Shown in pieces: positions 12,822 to 24,164 of a stretch of 64,000 nucleotides of DNA; positions within the stretch are counted from its first letter, which is position 1, and every line of letters begins with the position of its first letter. Made by a program: the position numbers and the translations under genes. The stretch spans positions 32,259,157-32,323,156 of the forward strand of contig OY482852.1 in the NCBI GenBank assembly GCA_960531495.1. Direction: 5' to 3'. Source of the stretch: Zeus faber. Its lineage: Eukaryota > Chordata > Actinopteri > Zeiformes > Zeidae. Below the pieces are notes generated by a model. The model was given only the letters and a program-made list of their open reading frames with translations, did not search any database and was not told the DNA's origin.

Positions 12822-13803
12822 CCAAGATTCAAGATTCAAGATTTAAGATTTTTATTTGTCACATACATATACATACTTCCATACATATATGCAGTGAAAT
12901 GTAATGAAACGCACCCGGTGATAGCACACACTATGTCCTAGGAAAAAATTAAAAAATAAAATAAAATAAAAAGTGGAAAATTCCTTTCTAATAGACCGAC
13001 TAACTGACTCCTAAAACGTAATACAGTAAGTGGAATACTTATAGAATAAGATAAAAAATATATAGAATAAAATACAATAAAAATAAATTGAAATAAAATG
13101 GAATAGATAGAAGGAATATGCCTATGTATATACAGATATGTGCATTTAAAGTGGCATGTGAATTAAAGTGGCATGTGAATGTGAATAGTGTGAGGTAGTG
13201 TTTGGGATAATACAGCACAGTATACAACAGTACGGCGCAGCAATACGGCATCACGAACAACCCTGAACAGTGATACAGTATGCGGTACAGTATGCTACAT
13301 ACAGTACAGTAGGTAGTGGAGCCTAGTGCATGGCTCAGTTAGGACCCCTGGTGAGGTCAGCGTTGACAGTTCTAATGGCGTGCGGGAAAAAACTCCGTCT
13401 CAGTCTCTCTGTTCTCGCTGCGTGACTGCGGAGGCGCTTGCCTGACCGCAGCAGCTGAAACAGTCCGTTGTTGGGGTGATGAGGATCCTTCATGATCCTA
13501 CGGGCTCTGCTCCTACACCTCCTGGTGTATAACTCCTGCAAGGGGGGGAGGGTAGTTCCAGTGGTACGTTCAGCTGAACGCACCACCCTCTGCAGGGCCC
13601 GCCTGTCCTGGGCAGTACAGTTCCCAAACCAGGCAGTGATGTTGCCTGTCAGGATGCTCTCCACTGCTCCAGAGTAGAAGGACTTGAGGATCCTCACCGA
13701 GACCCGGAATTTCCTCAGCTGCCTGAGGTGGTAGAGACGCTGCCTCACCTTTCTCACCAGAGTGTCTGTGTGAACAGTCCATGTTAAGTCCTCTGTGATG
13801 TGG
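12822..13803 (-). mobile_element. L2-like LINE, 5'-truncated copy (RT C-terminus plus 3' UTR)
   Basis: The minus-strand frame 13820-13335 reads HITEDLTWTVHTDTLVRK, RQRLYHLRQLRKFRVSVR, ESILTGNITAWFGNC and FFPHAIRTVNADLTRGPN before its stop. This is the C-terminal end of a CR1/L2-type ORF2. About 500 bp of AT-rich 3' UTR follows, ending in short tandem ATTCAAG/ATTTAAG repeats at 12822-12850, the kind of tail L2 elements use. Imperfect 17-bp target duplications flank it (12805-12821 and 13804-13820; 14 of 17 match), which fixes the 5' truncation point. It is nearly identical in long stretches to the copy at 27.3-28.5 kb, in the opposite orientation. Confidence 0.9.
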
Positions 13804-13820
13804 ATCCACTCCGTAAACAT

Positions 13821-14970
13821 CTGCTCCGTCCCATCGGAGTGTGCCCCGTCTACCCGGAGAGAGAGCCGGGGAGGTCTCTGTGAGAGACGCTTAGAAAAAG
13901 ACAGGCTGTGTTTTTATTTTAGATTTGGATGTATTTGTTTTCCTTTCCATTTCGTACTTGAACGAAACAAAACAAAACCTGTGCCACAAATGGCTCTCCA
14001 TTGTTCTCTTTAACTTTACTGCAGTCTCCATTCGTATGGGACTTTAATTTGTAAAAAGTGGATTGTTTTTATAAATACTCTTTACTTCTAAATAAGAAAT
14101 CCTAAACGACTACTACATTATCTAAATAGCTGTGAAACTAACCGACTGACCTGCCGTCTAACTAGCACCCTGCTACTGACTGAGCTGTGACAGAGAAAAG
14201 ACAACTCCCCCCGTGACCTCACCGGCCCAGATGTAAAAAAAAAGACCAATTTTTTTCCCACAAACTTAAAACACCTACATTTTTCTTGTATTTTGGCCTG
14301 TCCTTGTCAAAACGTTTTTTTTTTAAACCCGATAGTTGCTCTTTCACCTTCTTTCACAGAGGGAAACACAGTATATATTGTGTCTGTGTCTGTATCTGTG
14401 TGTTTGGGTGTGTGGGTGAATACCTGTGGTGCCCTGCATCCAAAATTGCACACTAGGTACTACATACTACATGATGCAAAGAAACTTTAACTTGCGTCTT
14501 TCCTTTGCGACACATTGTGGGATACGCTTGTGAGGGTAGAGTGCAGTGTTTGCATACTACAATATTTCTCTGGATTTAGTTTATCATCAATACAGGGCAC
14601 ACCCATGTAGCATATTTTTAATTTAAAAATGTGTTCAGTGGGTGTGGAATAATAATTTCTACATAATCCATGAGCTCCCTGCATGCTCCATGATAAAACA
14701 AAAGTAGCGTATGCATTACTCAAATTCACATGAAACAGTTGCCTAATATGCAATGTGGAATATCCACACTTCACTGACCAGTTTGGCCAATCTTTTACAG
14801 TACAGTGAGAAAGATTCTTATTTAGCCTAAATGTGAAGTGTAAAGTGTTTCAAAATAATCATAAAAGGTAAAAAATCTTGAACTTGAACTTGAAATAGAA
14901 CATTTGCCAACCTCTGTAAATGCTGTTGACCTAAAAACAGGATCACAGGCCACAAAAGGTTAAAAAACCC
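13821..14970. other. Gene-free stretch
   Basis: AT-rich sequence with no recognised exon, SINE or transposon protein. A few short homopolymer runs are the only structure noticed. Confidence 0.5.
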
Positions 14971-15275
14971 TGTGGCAGTTTTGCCTACCGCGTGCCACCT
15001 AAGTGGCGTGTTGAGGGACCTCCGGACAGAGACAGAAGAAGGGGGTTGTGAACACCAGTTTATTGCAGAGGGTGGGCTAGCTGGAATTAGCCCAGGAGCA
15101 GATAGCATGTGTCATGGCATGGGCTCCTCTCCTGAGTGTGTGTAGGGATGGGGGTTTTACCTGCTCCTCGTTAGACCAACCAATGAACAACAGGTATGCA
15201 ACCACTCTGACACTAGATCCACTAATAACCTACATCCAGGTCAGGTGTGACTGCTCAAACCATCCCCACACCACA
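14971..15275 (-). mobile_element. Solo LTR of an unclassified LTR retrotransposon (fossil)
   Basis: The 305-bp unit begins TGTGG and ends CCACA on the + strand. It is flanked by perfect 5-bp duplications AACCC (14966-14970 and 15276-15280). The minus-strand reading matches the LTR at 41472-41779, including the CCAC...GCAATAAACTGGT-like polyadenylation region and the AACTGCCACA end. No internal region remains, so it is a solo LTR, presumably made by recombination between two LTRs. The family (Gypsy, Pao or other) cannot be told from an LTR alone. Confidence 0.85.
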
Positions 15276-15352
15276 AACCCTAATCTAGAGGCTTCCAGAA
15301 CTGCTCAGATGACAGTATGTGACTCTTACTCATGTTCTTTGGGAGCCTAAAG

Positions 15353-15373
15353 CAGCCTGCAGTCTGCAGGCTG
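15353..15373. repeat. Short perfect inverted repeat
   Basis: CAGCCTGCAG and CTGCAGGCTG are separated by one T. Weaker pairing continues outward for several bases. No function is assigned. Confidence 0.8.
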
Positions 15374-15599
15374 TTTGCTCCTCTGACGGCTAATTCAGTC
15401 CACCATGGCAACCAGTGGGAAACAAAAGCCCCTTTCCGTCATGGAATCCACGTGTTTACATACATCCACGAATGACTCTGGACACATCTTCAATGATGTT
15501 CCTGGAATCATCTGGTGTTTCAGGTCTTTCAACATCACACACCCTACTCCAGGTGACCCAGCCGGGGTTGATCACATCATGATCATATCCCAGCATGTA

Positions 15600-16830
15600 T
15601 CCAGATGGCTAGCTATGACTCCATGGCTCTCCTCTTTTGAGCCACAGCCATCTTGAAGCCCTCTTTGCCGCATCGGTGGTACTGCTGATGGCTCTCCTCT
15701 TCCTCTTTCCTGTGATGCCCAAATATCTGAAGGCTCTGGCTAAAGAACGGGCTGTGAATCCCCTGCATCCATCCTCTACCAGGAGACACCTCGCTCTACA
15801 TCCAGCCTGCTAACAGCTGCTGACCTTTGTACTTGGAGAGCTTCCTTTCAAAGGCCTTTTCCAAACAATTTTCCCATGGGACTGTCAGCTCCAGCACAGC
15901 TTGCTTGATGGACTCAGACATGAGGACAATGTCTGGTCGCAGGGTGGTGGCTGCAATATAGTTGGGAAACTTCAGATGCCGTTCAAGGTCCACCAAGGCC
16001 TGCCAGTCCCTTGCAGAGGTCAGGATTGCTGCAGATGTTCGTTTGGCAGGTTTTGGCCGTTTCCCAGCTCTGACAAAGGCGATGACTTGCTTGGAGTGTC
16101 GGGACCGCTTCTACCACTCAACTCCTGGGCTGATCGCTTCAGCGATGGTTCTCAGGACCTGATCATGCCACCCGTCCCTCTCCAAGTGCCTTTGCCCAGC
16201 AGCTGAGGATGTGCTCCAGGGTTCCTTGCTTGGAGCACAGTGGGCACACTGGTGACTGTTTTGCCTCATGTGTGCAGATTTGACGGGCTTGGAAGCACAT
16301 CGCACACTGCCTGGATGAGAAATTTGATGCTGTGTGGCTCGGCTTTTCAAAGTTCAGCCCAGGTCACTTTCCCCTCGATCACATTCTTCCATCTTGTTCA
16401 AGCTCCCTGTTGCTTCATTCCCACGACTTGCAGGTTCTCATCTCCTCCACTGCTGCTCTCACCTCCTCCTAAAATAGGCGGTGCCTTTCCTTACCTCTGA
16501 TGGTGTTCATTTGGGGAGTTGAAAAAGGGATCCTCTGCACTCCGGATCAGCAGACTTAGTGAGCATGGTCAAGTTCACAATTAGGGAGAACAGTGTCACA
16601 GAGATAGTGCACCCTGTTATGATGCAGATCTCCACATTGTGCCAGCTTGATTGAATTGCTCCTGAAGAGACCCTCATCCTGAAGTTGCTGTAGTCATCAG
16701 TGATGAGATTTCTGATTCTGCTGTGGACATGATGTTTGGTCAGTGTGAGCTGCACTAGCTTGTGTGGAATGGACTCATATGCATATGCCAGGTCAAGCCA
16801 CAACACTGACAGGTTGCTTGAATCTGGGGC
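15600..16830 (-). mobile_element. Non-LTR retrotransposon fragment, probably restriction-endonuclease type (R2/NeSL-like)
   Basis: Minus-strand pieces appear in order. Reverse transcriptase at 16806-16540 reads LDLAYAYESIPHKLVQLTL and IITGCTISVTLFSL. A zinc-finger-like CPLC/CAHC...H cluster lies near 16260-16200 (GTLEHILSC-like in a neighbouring frame, then HDQVLRTIAEAISPGVEW). A module with TLRPDIVLMSESIKQAVLEL followed by TVPWENCLEKAFERK lies at 15960-15840; its PD...E pattern resembles a restriction-like endonuclease. The C-terminus near 15750-15620 reads ASRWLWLKRGEPWS. The catalytic part of the RT and a few hundred residues after it are missing, and frames shift between pieces. Homologous proteins are common in fish and mollusc genomes; the clade name is my inference. 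Confidence 0.7.
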
Positions 16831-17019
16831 TCCACCCCTACTTTACCTGCTTGTCCCGGCAATGTTACTGTTTCCATTACAGCTGTACTGGCATTTTCCT
16901 GGAAATGATACTCAAGAGTGGGGAGATTGGCACGTGTAATGTGTGAATACACATTACGCCAATATGGAACATTGCCAGTGGATTATCGCATTCATTCCAT
17001 GTAGGAAAGGGGCTTTAGA

Positions 17020-17345
17020 TTTCATTTAAAATGTTCTTTATCTATTTAGCATTGTTTGAGTTTGGGCGTCTGGACTCTACTGTTCATCACTCCTGACGAA
17101 CTGTACAGAAATATTGGCATGCTTAATGAGCTAGAAATTGTGGAGTGATGAATAAGCAAATCCCCCTATTGGATGGAAGAGTAGAGTCCAACAAGTGGAT
17201 GCAGGGGAGGTGGAGGGAGCGCAGCAACACAGCAAGCAACACAGGCAGCAAGCAGGAAGCAAAGCAGGAAGGGCAGGAGGGATCGGATGCTTAAATAGGC
17301 CTGCGTGTGGCGCCGTCGAGTTGTCTGACAGAACTAGTTCCGCAA
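17020..17345 (-). repeat. Dispersed repeat, copy A (inverted relative to 24.2-24.7 kb)
   Basis: The reverse complement shares long near-identical blocks with 24392-24740. Shared parts include TTCTGTCAGACAACTC, GCCTATTTAAGCA, CTCCCCTGCATCCAC, CTCATTAAGCAT and a tail ending TTTTAAATGAAATC. The shared TATTTAAG word resembles a TATA box. Copy B starts with the word GGGCCTCATTTATAAA, which is common at the ends of fish Harbinger-type elements, so a non-autonomous DNA transposon is likely but not shown. Confidence 0.65.
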
Positions 17346-17560
17346 ACTATGCCTAATTTTTGCATTTTTTCAATAGATGGGTCACCATGGATTTAGGATT
17401 GCATAGTGGAGACCCCAGTTTCCTCCCATCTCTAAAGACTAGAATAGTGTGTGAGTGAACATGCATGACCCTGAGAGGGCCACCCCTCTGTGACCCTGGC
17501 ATCAGAAGCCGGTAGGTCGTTATTGAGCCACTTATTCCACAAGTCACCAGTTCTACTCTG

Positions 17561-17562
<2 letters not shown>

Positions 17563-17646
<84 letters not shown>
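17563..17646. repeat. (TG)n microsatellite
   Basis: A pure TG run of about 83 bp. Confidence 0.95.
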
Positions 17647-17649
<3 letters not shown>

Positions 17650-18233
17650 TGGTAGTTGGCTGTCATTAGAGGTGAGGGGAGTCCTGGTGGTGACATTTTT
17701 ATTAAATATCTCAGGGTCCATGCTGGCCCTGGCAGGGCGAACCCCCCCACTGCTTATGTAATTAATGTCAGAGTGCAAATTATACAATGATAATCGGGGG
17801 GTAAACTTTATTCTCCAACGGGGTGGGGGGTGGGGGGTCCCATTACGCACAGGTATTTTTAAATAAAATAAAGTAAAATAAATAAATCTATAACAAAAAC
17901 ACACTTTATTTATTTGCTCTTTTTGGAAGAAACATCGCTCTGATCTGAGCTGCGGAGCTGCTCCCACTGGTGCTGCTCCAGCTCGCCTGGGTCTACCGCT
18001 GAGCACGATGCTCAGTGTAATGGTATGGTCCACTTTAGGGCTGTCTGAAATCTTATTACAAGATTCTTTCAGGCATGAATATGGGAAATATATTTGAATG
18101 TTTAAAATTACAGATAAGGAGGATATATAATGTTTCGGGACCCCCCCACATACCCCACTGACCTGTTGTTTTTACCTATTTTGGGTGGGTCCAAGTCTTA
18201 ATTTGGGGGTAATTTGAACTATGATGAACCTAA

Positions 18234-18269
<36 letters not shown>

Positions 18270-18361
18270 ACATGTGCGTGAAACATGGGTGTTTCTCCAT
18301 GAATGGCCGTGCTTGTGTGTTTAGAGTGTGTTTAGGGGATGATGGGGTACATGGCTATAGC
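17647..18361. other. Gene-free stretch
   Basis: No exon was recognised. AT-rich words near 17860-17930 (AATAAATCTATAACAAAAAC) recur near 40240-40270 and, inverted, near 34990-35040, suggesting a shared old repeat. A short CA run is at 18236-18268. Confidence 0.5.
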
Positions 18362-18629
18362 CTGGATTATGCTTCTGCGAAGATACACGTAAACATCGAT
18401 GTGAAGCTACATAGCTACAAATAATGTTTGGGGAAAAAAGAACAACAAATAAACAATTAATTCTATGTTTTGCGTACATTGTGGTTCACTAAACACGACA
18501 CTGCCCCCAAGTGGATAGATTAATGTTATACACAAAACCATACGAATATAAAGGCAAAGGGCCACGCGAACGCCTCCGACCATCACCCACGCACGGTTGC
18601 TTACGTGCAGATGAAGGAGCATAATCCAG
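18362..18629. mobile_element. MITE with CTGGATTATGC terminal inverted repeats
   Basis: The left end reads CTGGATTATGCTTCTGC and the right end, reverse-complemented, CTGGATTATGCTCCTTC. This gives terminal inverted repeats of about 15 bp around a 268-bp element with no coding capacity. A related copy with the same interior words (ACATTGTGGTT, CCCCCAAGTGG/CCCCCAGTGG, and GTGCAGA close to the right end) lies at 29515-29726. The superfamily is unknown; target duplications are not obvious. Confidence 0.65.
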
Positions 18630-19261
18630 AGTTAAGACCGTATGGCTTTCAAAAGGAGAGAAAAGAGACAGATCGGCTGGCGCGGAGGTGTGGAGGATTA
18701 AAAGCGCGACAATGTCACACCAAAAAGAGATTACAAAAAAAACAACAATAAGGCTGCATCTGTGTGTGCACCGGGTACGAGTTAGATATGAGGGATACAT
18801 GGTTGATGGCTGTTAGCATTAGCATTTGAATATAATAGAAGCATAGTCGAGGGGTGGTATAAGAAAGATAAGAAAGAAAAGGAAAGAGAGGATTTGAGAA
18901 AGCAGCAGTTATTTGAGCTTGTTCACCTGCACATACTGCCCGTCTGCACCCAGACCAATCGACCAATCACAAGCTCCGCACTGGGTATCACTAGGCAGAC
19001 AACGCAGTCAAGAGTATGCACTGCAGGCTTCACTTATTACTAATTCACAAATGACATTGACACTCATTCATTTGTGAGTTGTTTCTCGGTCTGATGTCCA
19101 CTACACTTTGGTGATCGTGCAAAATTCCAATCAGCGATCGCTGGGGGGCAGCGATTGCCGATATGTGATTTTATCGGGAGTGGGCATGCACGCAGAGACT
19201 TTTGTGCCAGATTAAACGTAATTTAATTTGGCAAATGTGGTCTCCCCACTCCTTAAGTGCA

Positions 19262-19450
19262 TTTATTCAAGATTCAAGAGGTTATTTGTCACATACATAT
19301 ACATACAGTCATATATATGCAGTGAAATGTCATGACACCCGGTGATTACGCACAATAAGCTCTAAAAATACAAAAAATACTAAAATGTGCATAACCGACA
19401 TGAGGCAGTCATGCAGGAGGCCGCAAGGGACGGCACCATAATCGCGATTC
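19262..19450 (-). mobile_element. Miniature L2 derivative: L2 5' region joined to L2 3' tail
   Basis: On the minus strand, the stretch 19450-19371 matches the 5' leader of the near-complete L2 at 56.6 kb. Shared words include ACTAAAATGTGC, GCAGG.G.CC.CAAGGG and CCA.AATCGC (dots mark differences). It is joined directly to the L2 3' tail at 19370-19268 (AGTGAAATGTCATGACACCC, then TTATTTGTCACATACATATA and ATTCAAG repeats). The whole coding region is absent. At about 180 bp it has the size and build of a SINE driven by the L2 machinery, or it may be a single internally deleted copy. Confidence 0.65.
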
Positions 19451-19600
19451 TGGGTTCTATAATTATATAATAGTATTACTTGTCTGTGTTGTATTAAATA
19501 TTAATTTAAATCCTCCTAAATTAAACTTACCTTAGCTTACCTCCAGTACTAACCTCACAGAGTAGAAGTCCAGCTGTTGAGGTAGCGGATTGTCTGGGCA

Positions 19601-19636
19601 AGATATATTCATGAGGAATTCCTCATGAATATATCT
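19601..19636. repeat. Perfect 36-bp palindrome
   Basis: AGATATATTCATGAGGAA is followed directly by its exact reverse complement TTCCTCATGAATATATCT, with no spacer; the centre is GAATTC. Symmetry stops at both outer ends. It is not at the end of any element recognised here. Confidence 0.95.
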
Positions 19637-20037
19637 GGAATATATCACGCCTGCGATATGTGCACAGTGGCTCCGCTGTGCTGCTCCGTTTGCCCAGAGT
19701 GGCAAAATGCCTAGACCCGGAGCTGGGGGTCCATGTGCCTTTTCTTTTGAGCACCTACCCCTAAAAGCCCCACTCTGTACGGGATTGTAGAGGGGAAGTG
19801 AGACCCAATCACCAGTGTTTACCGGACAGCTCTGTGCAGAGAGGGAGAGACCCTCTGCCCTCCCTCTTTCCCCCTCTCCTGTTCTCCCTCTCTGCTCCAA
19901 TTTCAGAGCCCGGTAAACTGAACTCACACCATTTCAATTCTCAGATTTTTCCTGGTGGATAAAAAAAACAACCCCAAAACAGTGTGTCATCAATGTCAAT
20001 CGCGATCAAAGGAGTCGATCGCCGATGACAGAGTCGA

Positions 20038-21060
20038 TTGCCGACAGTGTTGCGAATACAGTCAGGTGAACCCAAACACAGGACACAAAACAGTTTCGGG
20101 AGTAGGTGCAAGGTTTTAATGAGGAGACAGGCAAAGGATCAGGGTCTAGGGACAGACAGGGTATCAGGAAGAAGAAACAGGCGGGGAATCAGGAACAGGC
20201 TGGGAATTCAGGTCCAGGAAAACGCAGGGAATCAGGACCAGGAACAGGAACAAGCAGTGAGTCAGGACCATAGACAGGGCCGAGAGTTCAAGAGACACAC
20301 ACAAGAACATATGCAACGATCTGACCGGGACAGAGTGAATGGGGAACAGGTTAAATACAAAAGGAGTGACGAGGAAGGTGAAGACAGGTGGTGAGATTGC
20401 AGACTGGGGACAGGTGTGCAGTGGCAGGGATGTGACACCAGAAACAGATAGACAGAGGGAGCTAGAGAGGGACATATGGATCTAGATACAGACAGAGGAA
20501 GCCAGAAAACGACAGAGGGACCTAGAGGCCACGGAGACTGCGGAGCACCAGGCCACAGAGACTGGGGAGCGCTGGACAGCGGTGAACATTGATGGCCTCT
20601 GGGATCCTTGGGACTGCACCCTCTTCTGGGGGACTTCTAAGGGTCCCTAGAGAAAGGCTCAGGACTGGGGGCTTAGCAAAGGATTGCCTTCAGGCCAGAA
20701 ACCAACACCAGAAACAAGCAGGGAATCAGGACAAGGAATCAGGATGATAGACAGGGCCGAGAGCTCAAAAGCCACACGCAAGAACACACGCAACCATCTG
20801 ACCAGGACAAGGGGGAACAGGTTAAATACAAAGGGAGTGATGAGGAAGGTGAAGACAGGTGGTGAGAGTGCAGACTGGTTTACAGGTGTGCAGTGGCAGG
20901 GACGCGACGCCAGACACAGACAGACAGAGGGAGCCAGAGAGGGACATAGGGACGTAGAGACGGACAGAGGGAGCCAGAGAGGGACATAGGGATGTAGAGA
21001 CAGACAGAGGGAGCCAGAGAGGGACAGAGGGACCTAGAGAGAGACAGAAAGAACACCAAA
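20038..21060. repeat. Purine-rich minisatellite region with a ~475-bp direct duplication
   Basis: Blocks around 20190-20500 and 20690-20960 repeat in the same order about 472-477 bp apart. Shared words include TAGACAGGGCCGAGAG, GGTTAAATACAAA, GGTGAAGACAGGTGGTGAGA and AGGTGTGCAGTGGCAGGGA. Within it, 20921-21040 is a tandem repeat with a period of exactly 40 bp (GAGCCAGAGA at 20931, 20971 and 21011). Similar ATCAGGA/CCAGGAA words recur near 34600, so the family is dispersed. No coding potential is evident. Confidence 0.75.
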
Positions 21061-22889
21061 GCAGGGCAGGAAACTGACAGATAGACAATTTAATCGTAAA
21101 TTGGCCCAAGCCTAGTGTCCACCTCAAAGTTCCTTTTGCAGATGCGATCTTTCATTTTGTCATAATTGAGCTCTTAAGTTCAACCAGAATTACCTCTTCA
21201 ATTTGTCATCAATTCACATGTTAGTTCACGTTCAAAAGATATTACAATTTGTTCCTCTGCTTTGATTGTTTTTCAAACAGTTAAGTCTACTGTTTTGCTC
21301 CAAAGAGTTATTTTTCATGAGTTCCTCTGAAGTTGGACCCACACTTTCCATCTCTTTTGCTCTTTGCCCATTTTCAAAATGCAGAAAGACATTACATGTC
21401 AAATTACATTGGTGCCATTTGAAAAATCACCGCGTGTGTCACGATTCGGGGCGCATTCAGCTTACTCAGACAAGTCTATCCCAGTTTATTGCTACAGTGC
21501 AGGGGGGAGGATGTAATAAATCTTGAGAAGGGACCACAGAGGCTCCCTATACCAGGACGGCCAGGCTACAATGAGTGGGCAACGTTGTTAGCATTACATA
21601 ACGAGTCTTAAGTTACTGATTCTCAATATCTCACAGTTAATTTAGCTCGGGTGGCCATGTTCTTCAGTAGCTAAAGTGACGGTGTTGCTGTAGGGTTGCT
21701 GTAGTTGCTATGTGCCCTCCTCTTTGGGTTTAAGCACCTCAGCAGCCAGCACTGCCTTTACAAGCTGTTGCTGTTGGGGGGGGGGGGGGGTTGCGCTGAC
21801 TCCCTGCAACCTTCCCCTTAGGAGGCAACACGGCAAATCTGTAAAAGCTACTAACTCCACCCGGTCTCGCCGTTAAAAAGCTGTGCATCGTTGGTGCGGC
21901 AGACGGTCGGAGGATGGCATACTGTGGCCTGGTCCCACCCTCCCTCCGTCCCCGTCCCTGTCCTGTGCGAGGGGGCTACACAAGTTGCAAAAGGGGAAAG
22001 GGGAGCAGGTTGGGAAGCCACTCGACATAGTTGCTCAGCTAAGGAAAGTGGGTAGTTACGGGTAGCTGTATTTGTTCATTGTTCACCGCGGTGGTCTTTG
22101 TCGTTTTCAGGGGGGATTTGCCGATAAAGTAGCACCAGGGGTGGCCGAATCAAGTCGGTGGCCCCTGAGACATGTTTGGCAGCTCTTCCCATCTGTTGGT
22201 GACTAACTCCTAGTATGCCACCGTCTCACACTCGACATAATGTTTCCATTATACGCCAAGATTAAAGGAGCTATATCGACTTTCCATCGGCCCCGCTACG
22301 GAGAGCACAGAGAAGAGGGGCGACCGCCGGATTGTGGCGGCTTGTTTATGCGACTGTCCATCTGTTCCCAACCCGCGCTCCACACAATGAGCAGCCAAGG
22401 TTGTGGCAGTCGGTGCAAAACTGCTAGCCTAAGAGCACGTTGGTGAGAGCTCACTACAGCTAAAGATAAGAGGCATGAACACCACAAATCTGGCCTGTGT
22501 ATACAATGAACTATCTGTAATTGTTGTGCGGCAGTGCCCTCTGAGACCACTGCTGCAGCATTTTGCCTCCTGCTTTTTAACCTTCTCTGTAACCGATCAG
22601 GTTTATGTAGATTTTGCTGCACCGCAAAGCTTTGGGCTGTAAAGAGAAGTTTTTAACTGCGGTTGTCATTGTGTACTTCAGTTTGTCCATGTGGATGTAT
22701 ACTTGAATTTCAACTCCCCTTGTCATTTTGTGTTGGCTATCTCGATTTGTTGTGCACGTGTAAGTGTGAGTAGAGTCTAAACAGGTGGTCCAAATTCAGG
22801 CTGTAGCACCTATAACCTATAACCTCCACACAGTAATCACGACTGTTTACTACTCCATTAAACGCACTGACACAACACGCGCACATACC

Positions 22890-22891
<2 letters not shown>
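21061..22891. other. Gene-free stretch
   Basis: No exon or transposon protein was recognised. A poly-G run lies near 21777-21790. The 21.9-22.6 kb part is GC-richer but has no splice-framed open reading with a known motif. Confidence 0.5.

Positions 22892-22969
<78 letters not shown>
22891..22969. repeat. (CA)n microsatellite
   Basis: A CA run of about 78 bp. Confidence 0.95.
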
Positions 22970-22970
<1 letters not shown>

Positions 22971-23912
22971 TTTTACAGCTACTCTGTCTGCCCTGCTCTG
23001 TGATTACTCCTGTCTGGTTTGAGGGTTCTTATCACTATTGTGATGGAGCCAGCTGACAGGAACACACACACACACACACATGCACCAAGCTGTCTTTTTC
23101 CAGCCTTTCACTTTCAGTCCCAGGCGGCTGTGCCCGGCCCAGCATCTGCCAGTCTGGGAGATTGCCGTTGAAGCCAGACATGAGCTCATCGTGAGCTGGG
23201 CCGACAGCCCATTACAATGCCCAGCAGGGCCCAAGCACCAGGGTGAAAAAAGAGCTCAATACCTGGTGATTATCTGCTCTCCCTCTACCCCTCTCTCGCT
23301 CTCTCTTCGGGTCTGTGTTTAGCTTTCTTTTTTTGGCTGACCCTCCACTACTTTGTTGTCTATCCTTGTTTCTCATCTGTCTCTCTCTCTTTTTCAAACG
23401 TAGAGAAAAAATTCTCATAATACACACCAACACAACCAGTCAAACAAACCTGCCCAAATACAGCACAAGGGCGCACACACCCTCCATCACTGTCTGTTCC
23501 TGTCTCATAGCCTGCCTTCCTCTCTCTCTGTCTCTCTCTCTCAATTTTCTCTCTCTCTCTCTTTTCAGTCAGTGCTGTGGTGTCATTGCATTGCTGCCTG
23601 CGGCAGCAAGGGAGGCAGAGAGGGGTGATGTCGAGTTGACAGAAGCGAGGGCGGGTTAGCGTGTGTGCGTACATGCGTGCATGCGTGTGTGCATTCGTTT
23701 GGAAATAACAGGGGCGGGGAGCCAGACAGCCGGTGCACCTGTGCGGACAGGATATGACACATGGGTGCAGCCAGACAAGGGCAGGAAGCAGCAAAATATG
23801 CTTCGGCATACCAGACATTTTTATTGAATGCTACACTTAAAGCTGGCCGCCCTGCAAATCTGGCTTCGCCATTACTTAGCGCCCCAAGACGACTAGTGTG
23901 CAGTTTAGGTCC

Positions 23913-23915
<3 letters not shown>
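22970..23915. other. Gene-free stretch
   Basis: Pyrimidine-rich tracts near 23285-23400 and 23520-23570 and a short CA run at 23062-23081; no exon recognised. Confidence 0.5.

Positions 23916-23988
<73 letters not shown>
23916..23988. repeat. (CA)n microsatellite
   Basis: A CA run of about 72 bp. Confidence 0.95.
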
Positions 23989-23990
<2 letters not shown>

Positions 23991-24004
23991 CGCATACATA
24001 CATA

Positions 24005-24008
<4 letters not shown>

Positions 24009-24052
<44 letters not shown>
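24009..24052. repeat. (CT)n microsatellite
   Basis: A CT run of about 40 bp, 20 bp right of the CA run, so a compound array. Confidence 0.95.
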
Positions 24053-24054
<2 letters not shown>

Positions 24055-24164
24055 ATAATACTCTTTCAGCTACTTCAACCACATATTATACGTAGATGCA
24101 TACCAGTTAATTTATGACTCCTATTCAGCCGTTGCACTGTATTATTAGCTGAATCATGGCACTC

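Noticed and set aside
20921-21040. CRISPR-like array of regularly spaced repeats
   Set aside because: The 40-bp units are contiguous tandem repeats without unique spacers, in vertebrate DNA.
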